In this document: piece after piece, positions 1-11,577 of the stretch | How the letters are laid out: each line of letters begins with the position of its first letter | How positions within the stretch are numbered: position 1 is the stretch's first letter | DNA from: Rosa chinensis | Lineage: Eukaryota > Streptophyta > Magnoliopsida > Rosales > Rosaceae | DNA: 64,000 nt | NCBI RefSeq assembly: GCF_002994745.2 | Contig: NC_037088.1 | Span: 48,885,897-48,949,896, forward strand | Reading direction: 5' to 3' | Notes under the pieces: generated by a model | Told to the model about the DNA's origin: nothing | Seen by the model: only the letters and a program-made list of their open reading frames with translations | Database searches by the model: none | Program-made: the position numbers and the translations under genes

Positions 1-82
1 AAATACATATAAGGAAGGCTACAGCTAAATGATAAATCAATCTGCAATAATATGGGAGATATGGCTGATTACTTTCCTTACA
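1..82 (-). repeat. Ty1/copia 3' LTR, cut by the window edge
   Basis: The first 82 bases are nearly identical to 10214-10295, which is the far end of the other LTR of the same element. On the minus strand the LTR begins TGTAAGGAAAG, the usual TG start. The polypurine tract follows at once at 83-98. The rest of this LTR and the outer target duplication lie left of the window. Confidence 0.85.
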
Positions 83-98
83 CTCCCCCTTAAGTTGG
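83..98 (-). promoter_or_regulatory. Polypurine tract of the copia element
   Basis: On the minus strand this reads AACTTAAGGGGGAG directly before the LTR start TGTAAGG. That is the expected place and composition for the plus-strand primer of an LTR retrotransposon. Confidence 0.7.
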
Positions 99-3000
99 AG
101 AGTGGATGTCTTGCACTCCCAACTTGCGAATCATAGGAACAAAGATATCTATCCCCAAAGGTTTAGTAAGAACATCGGCAAGCTGATAAGCTGATTTCAC
201 ATACCTTGTGGTCACAGTACCATCTAGAATTTTGTCCCTAATGTAGTGGCAATCCATCTCGATATGCCTAGTTCGCTCATGGAATACAGGGTTGGCAGCA
301 ATGTGCAGTGCAGCCTTGTTATCACAAAATAGTAGAGCCGGTTCACGGAGGGAGAAACTGAGATCTCTGAGCAGATAACGTAGCCAAGTTAGCTCACAAC
401 ATGTTCCTGTCATAGCACGATATTCCGCCTCTGCTAAAGACAAAGATAATGTCTTTTGACGTTTTGACCTCCAAGAAATTAAGGAAGGTCCAAGAAAAAC
501 AAAGTATCCAGTGGTAGACCTTCTAGTGACAGGGCATCCCGCCCAATCAGAGTCACAATAAGCCCTCAATTTTAGATCATTGGTGGAAGAGAAAAACACA
601 CCTTGTCCAGGAGCACCTTTTAGATAGCGTACTACTCTCAGAGCTGCCTCCCAATGCATTTTTCTAGGTTGGTTCATGAATCTGTTAAGAACATGAACTG
701 CATAAGTGATGTCAGGGCGTGAAACAGTGAGATATATAAGTCTCCCAATTAACCTTCTGTACTGTCCAGGGTCTTTGAGCAAATCACTGTGATCAGATAA
801 CTTTAGACCTTTTTCCATGGGAGTATCCACAGGTGCAGCTCCTAGTAAACCTGTATCTTCAATAATCTCTAGTGCATACTTACGTTGACATATAAAAAAC
901 CCCCGTCTGGAAGTCGAAACTTCAATACCAAGAAAGTATTTTAAGTCTCCAAGATCTTTGAGACGAAATTGACTATGTAAGAAAGCTTTAAGTGCAGCAA
1001 TAGTCTCCAAATAATTTCCAGTAATCAATATGTCATCAACGTAAATCAAAAGTGCAGTGAATGAATTCCCATGTTTTCTAGTGAATAATGAATAATCAGC
1101 TTTAGATTGGACGTACCTAGCTGATCGTACAGCATCAGAAAACTTCTCAAACCACTGCCTTGAAGCCTATTTCAAACCATATAAGGACTTATGTAATCGG
1201 CATACCAGATTCTCCTCCACCTGTCGTCGAAGACCAGGCGAAGGAGACATGTAAATTTCCTCAGACAAATCTCCATGGAGGAATGCATTATTCACATCCA
1301 ATTGATGCAATGGCCAACCACGAGCTGCAGCCAAAGCCAACAAACATCGAACAGTAATGATTTTGGCAGTAGGAGAAAACGTTTTGTGATAATCGACCCC
1401 CTCCAACTGAGTAAAACCTTTAGCAACCAGGCGGGCTTTATATCATTCCACAGAACCATCAGCCTTGTGTTTCACCTTATAAACCCATCGACAACCAATA
1501 GGGACCTTACCGGCCTGAAGAGGAGTCAGTGTCCAAGTTCTATTGGCTTGAAGAGCCTGTAATTCGGAAAGCATAGCAGCTTGCCATTCAGGATGACCAG
1601 CAGCCTCAGAATAGGTGCGGGGCTCGGGAACGTGGCTGAGCATGGCTGTGAAAGCGAGGTGCTGCGGCAAATACCGATGATAGGAAACATAATTGGCCAA
1701 GGGATAGCGGGTACCTTTGGTTGGACCAGGCAACAAAGAAGACGATTGGGCCGAGGGAACGATGGAGCAGACATGGTAGGTGAGGCGGTTTGGGGGACGT
1801 GTCAAGTGGTCGGAGCGATGGAGGGGAGCCGGATTGGGATTGGGCATGGGTGCTGGATCGGGTATGGGTTCGGGAGCTGGTGGGGGGTCGGGTATATGGT
1901 CAGGAATGGGCACGGCAGGCATGGGGAGAGGGGAAGGAAGTGGCGGGAGTAGCGACGGCGGCACTGAGGTAGAGACCGACGCCGGAGGAGAAGGAGAAAC
2001 AGGCAAAGGAGAGTGGGATGGACCGAGAAGGACGGAGTCGGGGACAGGAGGTTTTGTCAAACGACGACGAGAATAAGTATGGAGAGAGGGCAGTGGAGGC
2101 GGTGGGGACGGCGAAGAAATAGGGGACTAGGAGATGCAAATGGAGAGAAGGGAAAGTCAAAGTCAGAGGATGAAGTGAATGGGTCAGGGAGCAAGGGAAC
2201 AGTGGAGCCCAGTTGGTGGCCTAATGATGAGACCACAGAACTGGGCAGAGTGGAATAGGGGAAAATATGCTCATGAAATTTGACGTCGCGGCTAGTAAAG
2301 ACCCGCTTGCGGGATAAATCAAACAACTTGTAAGTCTTTTGAACGATGGGATACCCGATGAAAATGGACTGAATGGCACGTTGATCGAATTTATGAGCGG
2401 GATTAACGTTAGTAGCGTAAGCTAAACAGCCAAAAACACGTAGGTGGGAGAAAGAAGGAGGTTTTGAATAAAGAAGTTCGAAGGAAGTTTTGAAAGATAG
2501 AATGGGAGAAGGTAAGCGGTTGATGATGTGGACTGTGGTAAGAGCACACTCCCCCAAAATTGAGAAGGGAGGTGTGCTTGAAATTTGAGGGCACGAGCCA
2601 CTTGAATAATGTGTTGATGTTTACATTCCACAACCCATTTTGTTGGGGCGTGTAAACGCAAGAATGTTGGAAAACGACACCATTATCATTAAAAAAGATC
2701 GAAGGGATAAGAATTCGCTACCATTATCACTACAGAAAGTTTTAATGCGAGAATCAAATTGAGTGATAGCATAGCTAAAAAATTGTTTAATGAGTGATTG
2801 GACTTCAGCTTTATGGCGCATTAAAAAGATCCAAGTAAAACGTTTATAGTCATCAACAATGGTAAGAAAATAATGAGCACCAGAAATAGAAGGAAATCGA
2901 TATTGACCCCAAATATCGCAATGAATAATATCAAATGGTTTGACGGAAGATATGGTACTAATACTAAAAGGTAGATGACTCTGCTTGGCCAAAGGACATA

Positions 3001-4748
3001 TATGGCAAGCATTATTATTGGACGGAAAGGAAACAAGCAAAAAATTCTTAGCAATGAAACCTAAACAAGAGGATGACACATGCCTTAAGCGGTTGTGCCA
3101 TAAATTGCTGGAGGTGATGGTAAGGTGACAGGCTGGGAGTGTGATGGAAAAAGAAGGACTGGTTTTAGACTTCTCCATCGCTAAGGCCATCAAATAATAT
3201 AATCCATTGCGTTGTTCACCCAAATCAATCGTCCTCCTCGTAGCCAGATCCTGCAAAATAAACCAATATAGATAGAAGGTCACTGAACAATTTAATCCTC
3301 TCGTCAATCGGCTAACCGACAATAAATCGACTTTGAATTTAGGCACAGATAACACATCATGAAGATAAAACATGGTACTGAGAGGTAATGATCCTTTAGC
3401 AGCAATATTAATTTTATCTCCGCTAGGCAATAGAACATGTGGTAATGAGCAATTATTATTTTTGTGTAATAATTGCGTAGATGAAGTAATGTGATCAGTC
3501 GCACCGCTGTCAAGGATCCAATTGCGGGAACGACCTTAGACAAACCTGGTTTTGTGACGGCGTCTGCTTTGGAACTTGCGCTGGTATTGGAATTGGGCTG
3601 CAAAGTCTGATTTCTAAGAACAGTCAAAAACTGTTTAAATTGGGCCGCAGTGAGTGTCACAGTTGGCCCACCACCATCTTCAACAGTCATGCAGACTTGG
3701 TTTGCCGAAGGAGCTACTCTTGGTTGCTTCGAAAAACCTGTGCCTTGCCTCGCTTTGGGGTGACCTGGGGGATACCCAATCAGTTGATAACAAGTCTATA
3801 CCCAATGTCCTGGATCTCCACAATAGGTACAATGAGGTCTACCCTTGCCGGAGCCTTGTCGTCGTTCAGTATCAAGAGGGAGTCCTTCTTGGGACGCAAA
3901 ATTGCATTCTGGATGCTGGATATGCCGATCAGTCTTCTCAAAGCGTCCACTTCATCTTGAATTGAAACTGGGTCTGCCAGGATTGCACACTGCCATTGCA
4001 GCGCTTGAAGATGATTCTGCTGCCAGATGAGAGGCGCCAAGTGAACGTTGTTTCTCGTCCTGAGAGACAGCTGCATATGCCTAACCGACTGTTGGCAAAT
4101 GACTCATCAGAAGAATCTGTCCACGTACAATACTGTAAGTATCATTCAGCCCCATGAGAAATTGCATAAGTCTTTGTTGTTCTGCCTGTGCTCCTTGAGA
4201 TATCTCAGAATAGGAAGCTAATTCATCCCATAAGCCTTTCAATTTTGTATAATAAGCTGAAACTGACAATTGATCTTGTCGGAAACAAGCGATTTCTCGC
4301 TAAATTTCAAAAATGCGTGGAGCATTACCTTGGGAGAATCGTTCACGAAGATCTTCCCATACTTCGTGTGCAGTAGGATAGTAGATAACATTGTCGGTGA
4401 TTTCTGAATCAACAATGTTGATGATCAATGAACCATATCATTACAACGCGACCAAGTCGCATAGCCTTCTGGGTCTGTCTCTTCTGAGGGAGCCTTTATT
4501 GTGCCATTCACAAAACCAAGCTTGTTCTTAGAATTCAAAGCTAGAGTCATAGCCCTTTTCCATCCCGCATAATTGTCTCCATTCAGGGGCTTAGAGATTA
4601 GGACTAGACCTGGATGATCTGAATGATGAGTGAAAAAGGGATTCGAGAGGTCAGATTTTGACATCTCAGATGTAGGAGGATTGGAGGAATCGGCTTTTGA
4701 TTTGCTGTGATCCTTGGGTGATGGTGAGAGGACATCATCGTTGCCCAT
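90..4748 (-). pseudogene. Ty1/copia gag-pol, decayed
   Basis: Read on the minus strand, the pieces follow copia order: gag start at 4748-4425 (with NGDNYAGWKRAM), more gag at 4269-3780, GAG-pre-integrase and integrase at 3430-2621 (HNRLRHVSS, CHICPLAKQ, FCSDNGSEF), integrase C-terminus and a proline-rich linker at 2557-1443, reverse transcriptase at 1406-1167 (NAFLHGDL), then the YVDD box and RNase H at 1049-90 (AYCDSDWAGCP, LADVLTKPLG). The reading frame changes or stops at least seven times, so no full polyprotein can be made. Integrase before reverse transcriptase separates copia from Ty3/gypsy. Confidence 0.92.
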
Positions 4749-4821
4749 GTTGGCTGGAACGATGAGAGAATGGAGGTTAGGCTACACGAGAGGTTAGAGT
4801 GTAGCAGATGAGAAGAGTCGG

Positions 4822-4844
4822 GATCAAATCCTGCTCTGATACCA
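4822..4844 (-). other. Primer binding site of the copia element (tRNA-iMet type)
   Basis: The minus strand reads TGGTATCAGAGCAGGATTTG immediately after the LTR end TTTTCA. This matches the 3' end of initiator methionine tRNA, the usual minus-strand primer of plant copia elements. It sets the inner LTR boundary at 4845. Confidence 0.88.
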
Positions 4845-4907
4845 TGAAAAGAAGGAGAAACTGATATGCTGAAGTGATAATTTCATTAACATAGACTCGT
4901 ATCTTTT
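4845..4907 (-). repeat. Copia 5' LTR, inner part, split by LINEs
   Basis: On the plus strand the LTR runs from TGAAAAGAAGG at 4845 to CTCGTATC near 4903, where LINE poly(T) begins. It resumes at 10147 beyond the two LINEs. The two parts together give an LTR of roughly 210 bp. Confidence 0.75.
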
Positions 4908-5169
4908 TTTTTTTTTTGAAAGGGGTTTGGAACCCAACCTAACTGGAAGGCTCAGCCCCACTCCCGGTTCTATTTATTATATTAATAGTAGAATTTTGCA
5001 ACGGGGGGGACATAAAACCTAAACCCCGTGCTACATTAGCAACATTACAAATATCCTCATAGGGTACATCCTGAATAATACCAGGAGTCTCCTCTAACCA
5101 TACATCATCAAGTCCTACAACACTAGCAAGGTGTGCAAGCCTATGTGCATCACCATTTGCTTCACGGTA
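4908..5169 (-). mobile_element. 5'-truncated LINE copy (3' end only)
   Basis: This short LINE tail starts with poly(T), meaning a poly(A) tail on the minus strand. The 3' UTR motif GAAAGGGGTTTGGAACCCA and a C-terminal RNase H remnant (REANGDAHRLAHLAS, WLEETPGIIQDV) follow. It belongs to the same family as the much longer LINE beginning at 5183, whose corresponding tail is similar but not identical. It was probably the first of two insertions into the copia LTR. Confidence 0.8.
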
Positions 5170-5177
5170 GAATCTTT

Positions 5178-5208
<31 letters not shown>

Positions 5209-5242
5209 GAAAGGGGTTTGGAACCCAGCCAAGCTGGGAGGC

Positions 5243-6931
5243 TCAGCCCCACGCCTGACTTATTATATTAATAATATTAGTGTGCACAGAGGGGGACATA
5301 AAACCTTGACCTCGAGCACCAGTACATAAATCCTCGTAGAGAACATCCTGGATAATCACAGGAGCCTCCTCTAACCAAATATCATCAAGATAATTAAGAC
5401 TAGCAAGGTGAGCCAATCTATGGGCTACACCATTTGCTTCACGGGGAATATGTCTAATCTGAATACAGCGAAAAGTTGTCAAATATGACTTACAATCATC
5501 GATAATACGCCCTATGTCAGATAGATCATCCCCACTTTGTTGTAGCGCAGCCACCACAAGTGAGCAATCACTCTCAAGATCAAAAGTGTCCCAATCGTGG
5601 TGAAAAGCCAAAAGAGCTCCGGCTCGACAAGCCTCTGCCTCCATATGGTCAGCAGAGAGAACATGAGGGAAATAGCGTGCCATAGCTACAATACAAGTAC
5701 CAACCTCGTCTCTGACAACAACTCCAATTCCACCATCTCCAAATTCCGGCCTGAAACTACCATCTACATTCACCTTGAGGCGCCCAGGTGGGGGCAGCTG
5801 CCATTTAGCCTTGACTCTTGTCTTCTTCTTCAATCCCACCACATGAAGCTTCTTATAATCAGTTAAAAATTGAGAAGCCCATTGTGATACGTTGCATGCA
5901 TTAAAGCATGCTGACTTCCAAACACAATTGTTCCTCTCCATCCAGATTACCCAAAGGTAAATGAAGAAAGCCTCACGTAGATCGCCATGCAAAACATCCA
6001 AAACATTGAGCACCCATTCTTCCAAATTTCTTCCAGGAACATGTTTCACAGTCAAACCCACTGAGCTAATAAGCCAAAGGTCCCCAGTGACATCACAATC
6101 TCTAAATAAGTGAATACCATCCTCTATTGCATTAGCACAAAACGCACATTTCATATTGGGGAGGGCAACACGCCTAGCAAGAGAGACCTTAGTGGGCAAA
6201 ATACCTTTTACAACGCGCCAAATAAAAGAACGTACCTTAGGTGGAATGCAAGCATGCCAAATACCCTTCCAATATGATCTATGGACTCCAAACGAGCCAT
6301 TAGAGCTAGATGCCCTAGATTCACGTTCAGCAGCTGTACGCGCTACATGGTACCCACTACGAACAGTGTAGCAGCCCATCCTATCATAGTGCCAAATAAG
6401 TCTATCCTTCGACTCACGCACACTAAGAGGGATCCGCCCAATGACCTCAACGTCTGATGGGGAAAAGAGAGACTTAAGTAAATCCATATCCCACTCGTGC
6501 ATATCCAGGTCCAAAAGGTCAGCAACACATAAGTCACCCAAGCCTTCAGGGGGTCTAGTGAACGGTCGAAAACTATATGGGAGAGGTACCCACGGGTCAG
6601 ACCATACTGCAATATTCCTTCCATCCCCCACTTGGTAGCGCAACCCTAGCTTCAATAGCTCCCTTCCATGAATTATACTCCGCCAAGCATAGGAAGAGCC
6701 ATTCGGAACCTTCGCATCTAAGAAACCACAATTTGGAAAGTATTTAGCTTTAAAGAGACAAGCAATTAGAGAAATAGGATTCTGTAATAGACGCCAACCC
6801 TGCTTTGCAAGTAAAGCTTGATTGAAGAGTACCATATTGCGAAACCCTAAACCTCCCTCTTCTTTAGATACACAAAGCTTCTCCCATGCAAGCCAATGAA
6901 TCTTCTTTTCATCCAATTTATCCCCCACCAA
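5243..6931 (-). pseudogene. LINE ORF2, C-terminal part after a frameshift
   Basis: 562 residues continuing ORF2 in a different frame. It holds the end of the reverse transcriptase thumb (KIHWLAWEKLCVSKEEGGLGFRNM), the zf-RVT region (KVRSFIWRVVKGILPTKVSLARR, CAFCANAIEDGIHLFRDC) and an RNase H domain (VNVDGSF, MEAEACRAGALLAF, LESDCSLVV). It overlaps the upstream frame by 85 bp. A single frameshift separates the two, so this LINE cannot make a full ORF2 unless the ribosome changes frame. Confidence 0.88.
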
Positions 6932-9465
6932 AATTTGGCCATTAGACTATGCATCTCCATACACAAGTGTTTTGGGAGCTCAAAGCAGCTCATGATGTAG
7001 GTAGGAATAGATTGAGCAACAGCCTTAATCATGATTTCCTTACCGGCAATACTCAAAGTCTTCTCTCTCCATCCGCTCATCCGCTTCCTAATCTTCTCCG
7101 TTAAAAAAACAAACGCCTCAGTCTTTGAATAGCTAATTTCAATAGGTAAGCCCAGGTACTTGTCGTGCTTGTCAACTCGCAAGACACCCATGATTGCAGC
7201 GAGTTCGTCTTGCTTGTCTCGCCCAACATTCTTGCTAAAAGCCACGGAGCTTTTCTGATAATTGATCATCTGACCTGAAGCCTCTTCATACCGCTTGAAT
7301 ATATCTTTCAAGACAAAGCACTCTTCTGGTTCTGATTTGAAGAAAATAAATGAATCATCAGCGAAGAAAAGGTGTGATATGGAAGGTGCACCTGGACAAA
7401 TTCGGATACCATGAAGTTGACCCGACTCCTCTGCATTCAATACCAACCTGGACAAGGCCTCCGCACAGAATAAGAAAAGATATGGTGAAATAGAATCCCC
7501 TTGCCGTAGGCCTCTAGAGGGCACCACCTTACCTCTGGGTAAGCCGTTGACGATAAAGGAGTAAGACACTGTAGATACACACCTCATTACCCAATTGACC
7601 CAGATAGGGCTGAACCCCAGTTGTAACAATACCGCCTTCAAAAAACTCCACTCAACACGGTCATAGGCCTTGCTCATATCAAGTTTCAATGCACCAAAAC
7701 CATTGTCCCCCCGTCTTCGATTCTTCAAGAAGTGAGCTATCTCAAAAGCTGCCAATGAGTTGTCGGAAATTAATCTACCGGGAACGAATGCACTTTGGAA
7801 CGGGGAGATCATCTCATTCAGGAATGGCTTGATTCTGTTGGCAAGAACTTTAGACCCAAGCTTGTAAAGAACATTGCATAAGCTAATAGAACGTAATTGA
7901 GAAATATTCTCTACGTCTTTAACTTTGGGAACCAAAGTAACATTCGTCCCATTTATTTGCTTCATCATAACATCAGACTCCAGAAAGCGGCACACAGCCC
8001 TAGTAACGTCTGCTCCCACCAAATGCCAAAAGTGCTGATAAAAGCACGGAGCAAAACCGTCCGGACCAGGTGCTTTGGCCGGATGCATTTGTTTCAAAGC
8101 ACACCAAACCTCACTCTCAGTAACCTCACTCGCCAACACCACATTCATATCATCCGAGACACATCTTGGGAGAACAGTAGCCACCTCATGGACGCCACGG
8201 GGCTGAGAAGTCGTAAAAAGAGATCTGTAGAAGTTAAGAACAATGGCCTCTATTTCACTATCAGCAGTACACCACACCCCACTCTCATTAAAAAGACCCT
8301 TAATTCTGTTCTTCTTCCTACGATTGCTAGCACGCTGGTGAAAAAATCGTGTGTTCATATCACCATCAGTCATCCAAAAAACCTTGGACCTTTGTCTCCA
8401 GAAGTCGTTCTCTTTCTGAAGTAGATCGTTCAACTTCGCTTCCAATTCCAAACGCACCTCCTCCGGAGGTGAAGACAGGGAGAAGTCATAGAAGATAGAT
8501 AATTTTTCTCGTAGGGCAGCAATATCTTTATGCAAATAGGCAAACTTTTTTTCACTCCATTCAATAAGTACCAGCCGAGTTTGCTTAATTTTGTTGCAAA
8601 CGAGACTGAAAGGATCTGACCCCTCATCATGCTTCCATCCCAACTCCACCATTCTACTGCACTCCTCCTCTCTCAGCCATAATTCTTCAAAACGGAACCG
8701 CTTTTTCTTTTTCTTTTTTTTCTTCACCGGTCTAGCATCTCGGACCTCAAGCACAATGGGAAGATGATCCGATTTGTTTGGGTGTTGGTGAACAACCCTA
8801 GAAACAGGGAAAAGATCAGTCCAACTTGGGGAGGCCAAACAACGATCCAACCTTATTCTAATCTCCTCCCCCCCACGTTTCCCCCTCCAAGTAAACCAAG
8901 TCCCATGAAAAGCAATGTCCTTTAAAGACAACAGCTCGACTACATCCCGAAAGCCATCCATCTGACGATCACTCCGCAATGGGCCACCTTCTTTCTCATC
9001 GACCCGTAGAATCTCGTTAAAGTCACCCCCTAGCACCCAAGGTAGAGAGCATTGTAGTCCTAGGGTTTTAATTAGCGCCCAAGTCTTATGTCGATCTTCC
9101 ACTTTGGGGAACCCGTAGATACCCGTAAACCTCCACCGTTTCGGATCCTCCGGCCTACCAACAGTAACATCCACATGATTGTCAGAGTAACTTCGTAAAG
9201 AAATCGGAAAATCCTCATTCCACAGAATACACAAGCCACCAGCTCTACTTACGCCCTTACCCTTCTTTCTCTGTTTAAATTTACATGGGACAGCGAACGC
9301 ATTCCGCCACCCAATCTGCACCTTAATCTCAACCATTTCATCTACCGTACATCTAGTCTCTGATAAGAAAATTAAATTGGGATGAGTTAGGGAAATCAAC
9401 CCTTTAAGCCCTTTCACTGTCCAAGGGTTCCCAATCCCCTGGCAGTTCCAACTTAAAACATTCAT
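6847..9465 (-). CDS. LINE ORF2, endonuclease and reverse transcriptase part
   Basis: 872 residues. The N-terminal 230 residues are an apurinic-type endonuclease (start MNVLSWNCQGIGNP; GGDFNEIL near 150; NKSDHLPIV near 230). The reverse transcriptase follows from about residue 430, with PAKAPGPDGF, FVPGRLISDN, LDMSKAYDRVEW, GLRQGDSISPY and the catalytic FADD box near residue 698. The frame shifts close to 6850-6930. The remainder (zinc-binding and RNase H region) is open in another frame at 5243-6931. Apart from that break the copy looks well preserved, so it is probably young. Confidence 0.9.
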   Translation of the reverse strand: MNVLSWNCQGIGNPWTVKGLKGLISLTHPNLIFLSETRCTVDEMVEIKVQIGWRNAFAVPCKFKQRKKGKGVSRAGGLCILWNEDFPISLRSYSDNHVDVTVGRPEDPKRWRFTGIYGFPKVEDRHKTWALIKTLGLQCSLPWVLGGDFNEILRVDEKEGGPLRSDRQMDGFRDVVELLSLKDIAFHGTWFTWRGKRGGEEIRIRLDRCLASPSWTDLFPVSRVVHQHPNKSDHLPIVLEVRDARPVKKKKKKKKRFRFEELWLREEECSRMVELGWKHDEGSDPFSLVCNKIKQTRLVLIEWSEKKFAYLHKDIAALREKLSIFYDFSLSSPPEEVRLELEAKLNDLLQKENDFWRQRSKVFWMTDGDMNTRFFHQRASNRRKKNRIKGLFNESGVWCTADSEIEAIVLNFYRSLFTTSQPRGVHEVATVLPRCVSDDMNVVLASEVTESEVWCALKQMHPAKAPGPDGFAPCFYQHFWHLVGADVTRAVCRFLESDVMMKQINGTNVTLVPKVKDVENISQLRSISLCNVLYKLGSKVLANRIKPFLNEMISPFQSAFVPGRLISDNSLAAFEIAHFLKNRRRGDNGFGALKLDMSKAYDRVEWSFLKAVLLQLGFSPIWVNWVMRCVSTVSYSFIVNGLPRGKVVPSRGLRQGDSISPYLFLFCAEALSRLVLNAEESGQLHGIRICPGAPSISHLFFADDSFIFFKSEPEECFVLKDIFKRYEEASGQMINYQKSSVAFSKNVGRDKQDELAAIMGVLRVDKHDKYLGLPIEISYSKTEAFVFLTEKIRKRMSGWREKTLSIAGKEIMIKAVAQSIPTYIMSCFELPKHLCMEMHSLMAKFWWGINWMKRRFIGLHGRSFVYLKKREV

Positions 9466-10142
9466 TGCTCGTGATGGGTCGAAACCGGACCCATCACGGA
9501 CGAGCGTTCACGAGTACGCCCATTACTCTTCTTCGGAGAAATTGAACCCACACCCACCTTACTCATCACATACCCTTTCCTCGCCACCTTGTTAGTACGT
9601 ACAGAAGATGCATGGGATGCATGGGATGCATGGCCCCCACCCTTCTGCCTACAATCATTAACCACTTCTAGCCCAATCTCGCTGACTTTCTTATCATCAA
9701 AATGAGAAACACTCTTTTTTGTTCTCGTGGGCCTCGCTGCAGATGAAGACCCACTCAACCCATTAACATTCAAAACCCCATAGTCCCGCCTAGGAAAATT
9801 CAAAAAAGACGCAATGACAGGCTCAATCACAGATGGTGGACGCACGGGATCCGGATCTAGACAAGGGACATTAATCAACTCCACCCCAACCTCACGCTTC
9901 TTCCCTATCTCAGTCCCCCCAATAGGGAAATTAATTAAAGCAGACTCCACATTCGGCGCCATGAACACAGGCACATCCCTCAAAACATTCCCAGAATCAT
10001 GATTCGCCGCCGTATCTGAATTCCGGTCACCCAGCGCCACCGTTTTCCTTTTCTTTGCTACCGGTTGTGCCGGCTCATCCTCCTGAGAGGCCACCAGATC
10101 CACCTCCATTGCTCCAGCGGAAACAGACCCATGCTCCGACAC
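9462..10142 (-). CDS. LINE ORF1 (gag-like), 5'-truncated
   Basis: An open frame of 226 residues, rich in basic and polar residues, with the likely nuclear-localisation run KKRK near residue 33. No zinc knuckle is visible, so this looks like the C-terminal half of an L1-type ORF1. The start is set by the 5' truncation of the LINE (10146) and is unlikely to be the native one. Its last bases overlap the ATG of ORF2 in an ATGA arrangement, as in other plant L1 elements. The role as RNA-binding ORF1 is inferred from position. Confidence 0.6.
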   Translation of the reverse strand: MSEHGSVSAGAMEVDLVASQEDEPAQPVAKKRKTVALGDRNSDTAANHDSGNVLRDVPVFMAPNVESALINFPIGGTEIGKKREVGVELINVPCLDPDPVRPPSVIEPVIASFLNFPRRDYGVLNVNGLSGSSSAARPTRTKKSVSHFDDKKVSEIGLEVVNDCRQKGGGHASHASHASSVRTNKVARKGYVMSKVGVGSISPKKSNGRTRERSSVMGPVSTHHEQ

Positions 10143-10146
10143 GTCG

Positions 10147-10295
10147 GAATCTTTTCTTTATACAAGTGTGATTACAAGTTGTTCCTACAAGTCAGGAATC
10201 TATTTACTATCTAAAATACATATAAGGAAGGCTACAGCTAAATGATAAATCAATCTGCAATAATATGGGAGATAAGGCTGATTACTTTCCTTACA
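10147..10295 (-). repeat. Copia 5' LTR, outer part
   Basis: This continues the LTR broken at 4907. Positions 10214-10295 repeat bases 1-82 with one visible difference (GATAAGG against GATATGG). It ends ACTTTCCTTACA, the TG...CA end of the LTR. The two LTRs being nearly identical over 82 bp suggests the copia insertion is not very old, in spite of its broken coding region. Confidence 0.85.
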
Positions 10296-11336
10296 CAAAA
10301 TAGATATAATGAACCTCAAGGATGAATAGAGGTAAAAATAGCTTTGAAGGTAGTGGCTTCATATGCTTGGGGACTAAAGGTAAAATAACAGATTTAATGA
10401 ACCTCTCTCTGAGTGAAATTTATAGTTATATACGTTGCTCTTATGCTATACTATTTTCCAAAGCATTTGTTGAGTTTTGACATTATAGGCTCTACTCTTT
10501 CACTAGTTTCAAGCCTTGAGGCTTAGCATTTTCACCAAAATAAGGTATAAACTTGGTACAAAACAGAACCAGATTGGAGTAACAAAAATGCAAACCCCAA
10601 CAAGAGAAAAAGACTGAAAGAGATACAATAAACTAAAGAAAGAAGAGAAAAGACTGACCTTGAAGCCTTGAAGAGGAATAGGAAATGCAGAGCTCTCTTA
10701 AGTGTAAACTCTGAAAGTTAAAATTAGAATTCCTTTAATTAGTTTGTGCTAGTTCCAAGGAAATATAAAGATGAAGAAGAAGAAGAGTAAGAATGAGAAA
10801 GTAAAGTAGCTACATTCCAGTCTGGTATACATAAACTACATCAAATCACATAACATATTTATATGCTACTAAAAAAAACCTCGTTTGCACAGATTACTAA
10901 AACTAAATAACAACAGAAGCTCTTATTTTTGAACTTGATCCATGCCAAAGTAACAAACTTGAAACAAATTACATTACAAATGTAAGTCCCAAGCAATTCA
11001 TCAATCCAAAATACACATAAAGTTTCTCTCTAATCAAGAATAAATAAATCAATAACATTCAAGATTCCAAATAATCGAATATCACAAAATTGTCTATTCC
11101 AATTTTATCAGCAGAATTAATCCAGCAATGGAATGAGAAAAAAAACTATCATAATTTTTCTGGTACACAAAATTAGGTAGGGGGTGCAGATTACATAGTT
11201 TCCTAGATTAAAACAATGATCAAAGTAGTGCAAAATATGGCCAAAAATTGAAAGTGAGGTCAAGAGTTTCATACCTTTTGGGAGTTGTTTTTTAGCTCTG
11301 AGGATGGTCTATTTGTAATGTAAATACAGTAAAGAA
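10296..11336. other. About 1 kb with no recognisable gene
   Basis: AT-rich sequence between the copia LTR and a Helitron-like terminus. I see no long open frame, no repeat structure and no protein motif on either strand. Confidence 0.6.
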
Positions 11337-11366
11337 CTAGAAATTTTGCCCGCACTTGCCGCGGGT
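11337..11366 (-). mobile_element. Helitron-type 3' terminus (minus strand)
   Basis: On the minus strand a hairpin, CCCGCGGCAAGTGCGGG (plus 11349-11365), is followed by CAAAATTT and the terminal CTAG at 11340-11337. A T comes next, as expected for insertion between A and T. This is the classic Helitron 3' end (hairpin then CTRR). The body would extend to higher coordinates and may include the beta-galactosidase exons and the CACTA element. I could not find the matching 5' TC end. Confidence 0.5.
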
Positions 11367-11510
11367 TTTGGAGCTAACACAATGTTATTTAAGGACTAAA
11401 TTCAAAAGTATAGAAAATATAGTTGACATGATCATTATATTAACCATGAAACATTCCATGTCCGAGTTGCAGCTTAATGCTAAGAAACCAAAACATTTAA
11501 TAAGGGCAGC

Positions 11511-11566
11511 AGATTACATACCTATCATAGATAAATTTTATTACCTCATCTGAGATAAAGTCCTCA
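11511..11566 (-). pseudogene. Second copy of the last beta-galactosidase exon end
   Basis: The stretch ATTACATACCTATCATAGAT and on through AAATTTTATTACCTCATC at 11515-11550 repeats 17596-17633 almost exactly, including the splice donor. Before the CACTA insertion the two copies lay about 80 bp apart, so the exon end was already tandemly duplicated. Confidence 0.6.
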
Positions 11567-11577
11567 CACTATGCCAA

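Larger units (their letters stand above)
5183..10146 (-). mobile_element. L1-type LINE, nearly full length, inserted in copia LTR
   Basis: A non-LTR retrotransposon with a poly(A) tail (poly(T) at 5183-5208), an RNase H-bearing ORF2 and part of ORF1. A 13-bp target duplication, GAATCTTTTCTTT, sits at 5170-5182 and 10147-10159 and fixes both ends. The right copy continues into the interrupted copia LTR. The left copy joins the 5' end of the older truncated LINE, so this insertion came second, at the junction made by the first. ORF1 is cut at its 5' end. Confidence 0.9.

Noticed and set aside
1581..2258. Glycine- and tryptophan-rich plus-strand open frames
   Set aside because: They are the antisense of the proline-rich linker of the copia polyprotein.
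4908..5210. A separate short gene on the minus strand (97 residues with a poly-Lys start)
   Set aside because: It is the C-terminal tail of a truncated LINE, with its neighbour's poly(A) tract read as Lys codons.
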